35,623 bases of DNA from Candidatus Eiseniibacteriota bacterium (GTDB lineage: Bacteria > Eisenbacteria > RBG-16-71-46): NCBI GenBank assembly GCA_025360715.1, contig JANYBS010000157.1, positions 1 to 35,623 on the forward strand, in the 5' to 3' direction. This document shows, piece after piece, positions 32,399 through 35,623 of this stretch. Below the pieces are notes generated by a model that saw only the letters and a list, made by a program, of their open reading frames with translations, was not told the DNA's origin and searched no databases. Numbering within the stretch: the stretch's first letter is position 1; the number at the start of each line of letters is the position of its first letter. The position numbers and the translations under genes are program-made.

Positions 32399-33763
32399 CT
32401 ATCGGATCCAGACGGTCTTGCGGTTCACGAACTCGCGAATGCCGTCTTGTGCCAGCTCGCGGCCGTGGCCCGATGCCTTGATGCCGCCAAAGGGCAGGCG
32501 CGCGTCGCTCGTGACGAGGCCGTTCACGAACACGGCGCCGGCCTCCAGCCGCGCGGCCACGGCCTCGGCGGCGCCGGCATCGCGCGACCACACGCTGGCG
32601 CCCAGGCCGAAACGCGACTGGTTCGCCAGCGTGATCGCGTGCGCTTGATCGCGCGCGCGGATCACCGCCGCAACCGGGCCGAACGTCTCTTCGTCGAATA
32701 CGGGCATGCCGGGCGCCACGTGCGTGAGCACTGTGGGCGCATAGAAGCAGGCACCGCGCGCCAGCGGCTCGCCGCCGCATGCGAGCTTGGCGCCCATGGC
32801 GATGCTGGCCTGCACCTGAGCGTGCAGGTCGCGCACCAGATCGGGGCGCGCGAGCGGGCCCACTTCGGTCTCGCGCACGGCGGGGTCACCCACTTGCAAC
32901 GCCCGCATGCGCTTGGTGAAGGCGGCCTCGAACGTCTCCGCGATGCTTTCGCTCACGATGAAGCGCTTGGCGGCGATGCAGCTCTGGCCGTTGTTCTGCA
33001 CGCGCGCGGTCACGGCTTGTGCGGCCACGTGTTCGACATCCGCGTTCGCGAGTACGACGAACGCATCGCTGCCGCCCAGTTCGAGCACGACCTTCTTGAG
33101 CGCGGCACCCGCAGCCGCGGCGACGGCGCGGCCCGCGGCTTCGCTGCCGGTCACCGTCACGGCCGCGACCGCGTCGTGTTCGATGAGCGCGCCCACGGCA
33201 TCGGCGGGCAGCAGAAGGCTGCAGAATAGCGCCGGCGGCAATCCTGCTTCGTGCCAGAGCCGCTCGATCGCGAGCGCGACGCCGGGGACATTCGAGGCAT
33301 GCTTGAGCGCGACGGCGTTGCCCGCCAGGATCGCCGGCGCTGCGGCGCGGATCGCCTGCCAGTAAGGGAAGTTCCACGGCATCACTGCGAGCAGCACGCC
33401 GATGGGTTCGCAACGCACGAAGCTGCGCGTGGCGTCGGTCGCGATGGGTTCGTCGGCTAGCAGGCGCTCGCCGTTCTCGGCGTACCACTCGCAGGTGAGC
33501 GCGCACTTCTCGACCTCGGCCTCGGCTTGCGCGATGGGCTTGCCCATCTCGAGCGTGGCGAGGCGCGCCAGTGCCTCCTTCTGCTTGCGCATGAGTGCAG
33601 CCAGGCGCCTGAGCACAGCAGCGCGTGTGTCGTAGGGCGCATGCCGCCAGTCCTGCCACGCGACGTGCGCGTCATCAAGGCGCGCAAGGGCATCGTACAG
33701 CGCGATCGAAGCGTATTCCTGCACGACCTGGCCGGTCGCCGGGTTCACAGAGTGCATGAGCAT
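32399..33763 (-). CDS. sad: Succinate-semialdehyde dehydrogenase, Sad/YneI type
   Basis: A 454-residue aldehyde dehydrogenase. Catalytic Cys262 lies in QNNGQSCIAAKR, general base Glu228 in VLELGGSDAF, and Asn131 in MPWNFPYWQ; VTGSEAAGR binds the cofactor. The short length, LAGNAVALKHASNVPG and the ending ASDARLPFGGIKASGHGREL match the E. coli Sad (YneI) subgroup, which oxidises succinate semialdehyde with NAD or NADP. The start at 33763 follows an AAGGTGA; a longer frame to 33805 has no family similarity. The preceding gene on the same strand is 63 nt away. It may feed GABA or polyamine breakdown into the TCA cycle, though no pathway gene adjoins it. Confidence 0.9.
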   Translation of the reverse strand: MLMHSVNPATGQVVQEYASIALYDALARLDDAHVAWQDWRHAPYDTRAAVLRRLAALMRKQKEALARLATLEMGKPIAQAEAEVEKCALTCEWYAENGERLLADEPIATDATRSFVRCEPIGVLLAVMPWNFPYWQAIRAAAPAILAGNAVALKHASNVPGVALAIERLWHEAGLPPALFCSLLLPADAVGALIEHDAVAAVTVTGSEAAGRAVAAAAGAALKKVVLELGGSDAFVVLANADVEHVAAQAVTARVQNNGQSCIAAKRFIVSESIAETFEAAFTKRMRALQVGDPAVRETEVGPLARPDLVRDLHAQVQASIAMGAKLACGGEPLARGACFYAPTVLTHVAPGMPVFDEETFGPVAAVIRARDQAHAITLANQSRFGLGASVWSRDAGAAEAVAARLEAGAVFVNGLVTSDARLPFGGIKASGHGRELAQDGIREFVNRKTVWIR

Positions 33764-33826
33764 GGGGTCACCTTCGTGTTGGCGGGCAACAGCTTGCGGG
33801 GCCACCCGGAAGCCTGGTCTGACGCA

Positions 33827-34759
33827 CTACATGAGCGCCAGCCCCAGTTGCATCGCCGCTACAGGGACTTCGGTGTCCTGCGTCTTGATTCGCGGCTCGG
33901 GCTTCATGACGTCTGGGGCAGACGCGCGGCGCGGATAGACGTCGCGCAGCACGCGCAACGTCTGCTGCGGCGCGCCGCCTAGTGGGCGGTCGAGATAGGC
34001 GCGACCCTCGTAGAGCCGGGCCAGCCGCGCGGCCTCTTCGGGCCAGACTTCTCCCAGCGTGGCAAGGAAATGCTCCTTGGGCCCGGGCTTGAGGTACAGC
34101 ATGCCTGTCCACAGTTTGTTGGCCCCAGCCTCGCGGGCGGCCCGGACCACCGCCGTCATGGACGGCACGCTGTCGGATATGCCCGGGATGAGCGGAGCGA
34201 GCGCGACCGCCACCGACAGCCCCGCATCGGCGAGCGCGCGCACGGCCTTGAGCCGCGCTTCGGGCGGCGCCGTGCCCGGCTCGGTCGCGCGCCAGAGCGC
34301 ATCGTCGAGCGTGGGGATCGAGACGTTGATGCTCACGGTGGCATGCCGCGCGACCTCGCGAAGCACGTCGATATCGCGCACGATGAGCGGCCCGCGCGTG
34401 ATGATGCCGATGGGCTGTGCGTGACGTGCGAACACATCGAGACACGCGCGAGTGAGCTTGAAGCGCCCCTCGCACGGCTGGTAGGGATCGGTGGCGGCGC
34501 CGATGACGACGCTCGGGAGGGGAGTGCTGCGGCGCGAGAGTTCGCGCTCGAGCACCTGCGCGACGTTCGTTTTCACCCGGATCGAGCGGCCATAGCGGTC
34601 GTCGGACGGCCGCTCGGCGCGCCGTTCGAACTCGCGCACATAGCAGAACGTGCAGCGATGCGCGCAACCCATGTAGGGGTTGAGGCTCCATTCGAACGGC
34701 ATTCCCTGGACGCGATTCAGGGCGCTGCGGCACGGCTCGATGCGGTATTGGACGATCAT
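33827..34759 (-). CDS. SplB-like radical SAM protein
   Basis: A 310-residue radical SAM enzyme of the COG1533 (spore photoproduct lyase-like) group. The cluster-binding CxxxCxxC is CAHRCTFCYVR (Cys32, 36, 39), preceded by MPFEWSLNPYMG and followed by KTNVAQVLERELSR and IGAATDPYQPCE, all typical of the group. Most members outside spore formers have unknown substrates; DNA lesion repair is known only for true SplB. The start at 34759 has no clear ribosome-binding site and the frame is open upstream to 34915, but upstream residues show no family similarity and would overlap the divergent DinB gene. Confidence 0.88.
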   Translation of the reverse strand: MIVQYRIEPCRSALNRVQGMPFEWSLNPYMGCAHRCTFCYVREFERRAERPSDDRYGRSIRVKTNVAQVLERELSRRSTPLPSVVIGAATDPYQPCEGRFKLTRACLDVFARHAQPIGIITRGPLIVRDIDVLREVARHATVSINVSIPTLDDALWRATEPGTAPPEARLKAVRALADAGLSVAVALAPLIPGISDSVPSMTAVVRAAREAGANKLWTGMLYLKPGPKEHFLATLGEVWPEEAARLARLYEGRAYLDRPLGGAPQQTLRVLRDVYPRRASAPDVMKPEPRIKTQDTEVPVAAMQLGLALM

Positions 34760-34788
34760 GAAGCAAGTTCTAGCACTTCTGGCGGTAC

Positions 34789-34802
34789 TGCACAAATGTG
34801 CA
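34789..34802. promoter_or_regulatory. Operator-like palindrome between divergent genes
   Basis: TGCACA (34789-34794) and TGTGCA (34797-34802) are perfect complements separated by AA. It lies in the 105-nt gap between the radical SAM gene and the DinB gene, where it could bind a dimeric regulator. Confidence 0.35.
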
Positions 34803-34864
34803 TGAAGTAGCATGCCGCGGATGCCGACACCCGTCATGTCCGCCCGATCACCACGGAGGCCCCG

Positions 34865-35368
34865 ATGTCCGCGATCCCCGCCGAGGACCCGACCACGCGC
34901 CTGTTCCTGCGCCACGCGCTCGCCACGCTGGCGTACCGCGCTGCCAAGACGCTACGCGATGCGCCCGAGGCGTTCGGTGAGTACCGGCCTTCGCCCGACT
35001 CCAAGCGCGTCGTGGAGATCGTGGCGCACATGGGCGACCTGATCGAGGCGCTCGAGCGGCGCTTTCACGGCGAGACGCAATGGCGCGTGGCGCAGCCCCA
35101 GGCTTGGCACGCTGAAGTGGCGCGGTTCTTCGCGGCGCTGCAGGCGGCCGACGCGTATCTCGCGAGTGGCGCGCCCATGGGCGGCGATCCCGCACGGCTC
35201 TTGCAGGGCGTGATCGCCGACGCGATCACGCACACGGGCCAGCTGGCGATGCTGCGCCGCCTGGCCGGCTACAAGATGAAAGGCGAAGCCTACGCGCGGG
35301 CGGACGTGCAAGTGGGTCGTGTGGGAATGCAGCAGACACCGCCGAGTCCCGAGTTCGAGTTCGACTGA
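34865..35368 (+). CDS. DinB-fold (DUF664-like) protein
   Basis: A 167-residue four-helix-bundle protein. Helices start LFLRHALATLAYRAAKTLRD and VVEIVAHMGDLIEALER, and the third metal-ligand region reads DAITHTGQLAMLRRLAG, the usual H-x-x-Q pattern. DinB-fold proteins include thiol-dependent transferases and damage-inducible proteins; the substrate is unknown. GGAGG five bases before ATG 34865 fixes the start. It is divergent from the radical SAM gene and is the last complete gene before the dif-like site. Confidence 0.85.
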   Translation: MSAIPAEDPTTRLFLRHALATLAYRAAKTLRDAPEAFGEYRPSPDSKRVVEIVAHMGDLIEALERRFHGETQWRVAQPQAWHAEVARFFAALQAADAYLASGAPMGGDPARLLQGVIADAITHTGQLAMLRRLAGYKMKGEAYARADVQVGRVGMQQTPPSPEFEFD

Positions 35369-35436
35369 AACCGCGACGAAGAGTGGCTGCGGCCGCGTTG
35401 ATCGCGGGGATTCCCAATAGGGCATAAAGAATGTGC

Positions 35437-35464
35437 ATGTCGCATAATATGTATTATGTAAACC
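35437..35464 (+). other. dif: Candidate dif site (XerCD recombination, replication terminus)
   Basis: A 28-bp element of 11 + 6 + 11 form. The left arm is ATGTCGCATAA (35437-35447), whose inner CGCATAA equals that of E. coli dif. The centre is TATGTA (35448-35453), one base from the B. subtilis centre. The right arm is TTATGTAAACC (35454-35464), ten of eleven bases as in the B. subtilis XerD arm. The inner arms form a perfect palindrome (CATAATA / TATTATG). It is strongly AT-rich in a GC-rich window and lies after the last complete gene. The comparisons are from memory. XerC and XerD, its expected enzymes, are both encoded in the window. Confidence 0.85.
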
Positions 35465-35623
35465 TGTCGATAACGCGCCGATACGGCGCCCCGGTCGTGG
35501 TCGCCCTCACGGGCCCGGCCGCGCCTGTTCGATGGGCCACGCTCCCGCGTCGGGCGAAGCGCCGGCGAAATGCCGTTGCCACCGGGCCGGTGTCCGTGAA
35601 CTCCACCAGTCCGTGCTCGGATC
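35454..35623 (-). CDS. Possible C-terminal end of a gene entering from the right
   Basis: On the minus strand the frame is open from the window edge for 55 codons and stops with TAA at 35456-35454, inside the dif-like right arm. The residues read LVEFTDTGPVATAFRRRFAR, and later GAPYRRVIDRF before the end. G or C dominates third positions, as expected for a gene, but the competing plus frame from ATG 35437 is equally GC-rich at third positions. The ending loosely resembles DUF58-type proteins. This is weak evidence and the true extent lies outside the window. The stretch 35369-35436 holds no gene. Confidence 0.25.
   Translation of the reverse strand, partial: SEHGLVEFTDTGPVATAFRRRFARRGSVAHRTGAAGPVRATTTGAPYRRVIDRFT

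Noticed and set aside
35226-35438. 70-codon minus-strand frame at the right end
   Set aside because: It is mostly antisense to the DinB gene, and its start lies in the gap before dif; no family features.

Overview
The window is GC-rich, densely coded bacterial chromosome. The gene content suggests an uncultured member of the FCB side of the tree (Eisenbacteria, Latescibacterota or Gemmatimonadota-like), not a plasmid or phage. The reasons are a Ser/Thr kinase fused to a TolB-type propeller, a SecA about 90 residues longer than the E. coli type in its middle part, NPLDPANP-type lipoproteins, many GTG/TTG starts with 4-26 nt gene overlaps, and outer-membrane barrel proteins ending in aromatic residues. 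Taxonomy is inference; no rRNA is present. No tRNA, CRISPR array, insertion sequence or prophage gene was seen.

Layout. 2-1972: tail of a kinase/propeller receptor, convergent with a 620-residue protein of unknown function (2040-3902, minus). 4056-5280: a TPR protein and a cold-shock protein. 5501-13479: secA, smg (DUF494), topA, xerC and an Ig-like lipoprotein, the last four in an overlapping chain. 13476-16078: lysine/diaminopimelate genes dapF, dapA, dapB. 16134-18950: a large envelope protein joining a metallopeptidase, a propeller and a barrel. On the minus strand, 20931-18975 is an rpsT operon with two envelope genes behind it. Divergent from it are uvrC and xerD (21170-23988). 24075-29417 holds an outer-membrane protein, then a tightly coupled set of a beta-CASP nuclease, a SNF2 helicase and a zinc-ribbon partner that resembles B. 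subtilis YqhG. 29547-32368: a YfgM-like translocon-associated protein and a GH57 glucan enzyme. 32399-34759 (minus): a Sad-type semialdehyde dehydrogenase and a SplB-type radical SAM protein. 34865-35368: a DinB-fold protein.

The most informative non-coding element is a strong candidate dif site at 35437-35464, the place where XerC and XerD resolve chromosome dimers. Both recombinases are encoded in the same window. This places the right edge at or near the replication terminus. Most genes, including secA, topA, uvrC and the helicase set, read toward it.

Other themes are short 12-13 nt tandem duplications at or beside gene ends (four cases), basic Lys/Ala-rich tails on two nucleic-acid proteins (TopA and the helicase partner), and a structured csp-secA gap with mutually exclusive stems. 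The best candidates for undescribed biology are the nuclease-helicase-zinc protein set and the 620-residue orphan.
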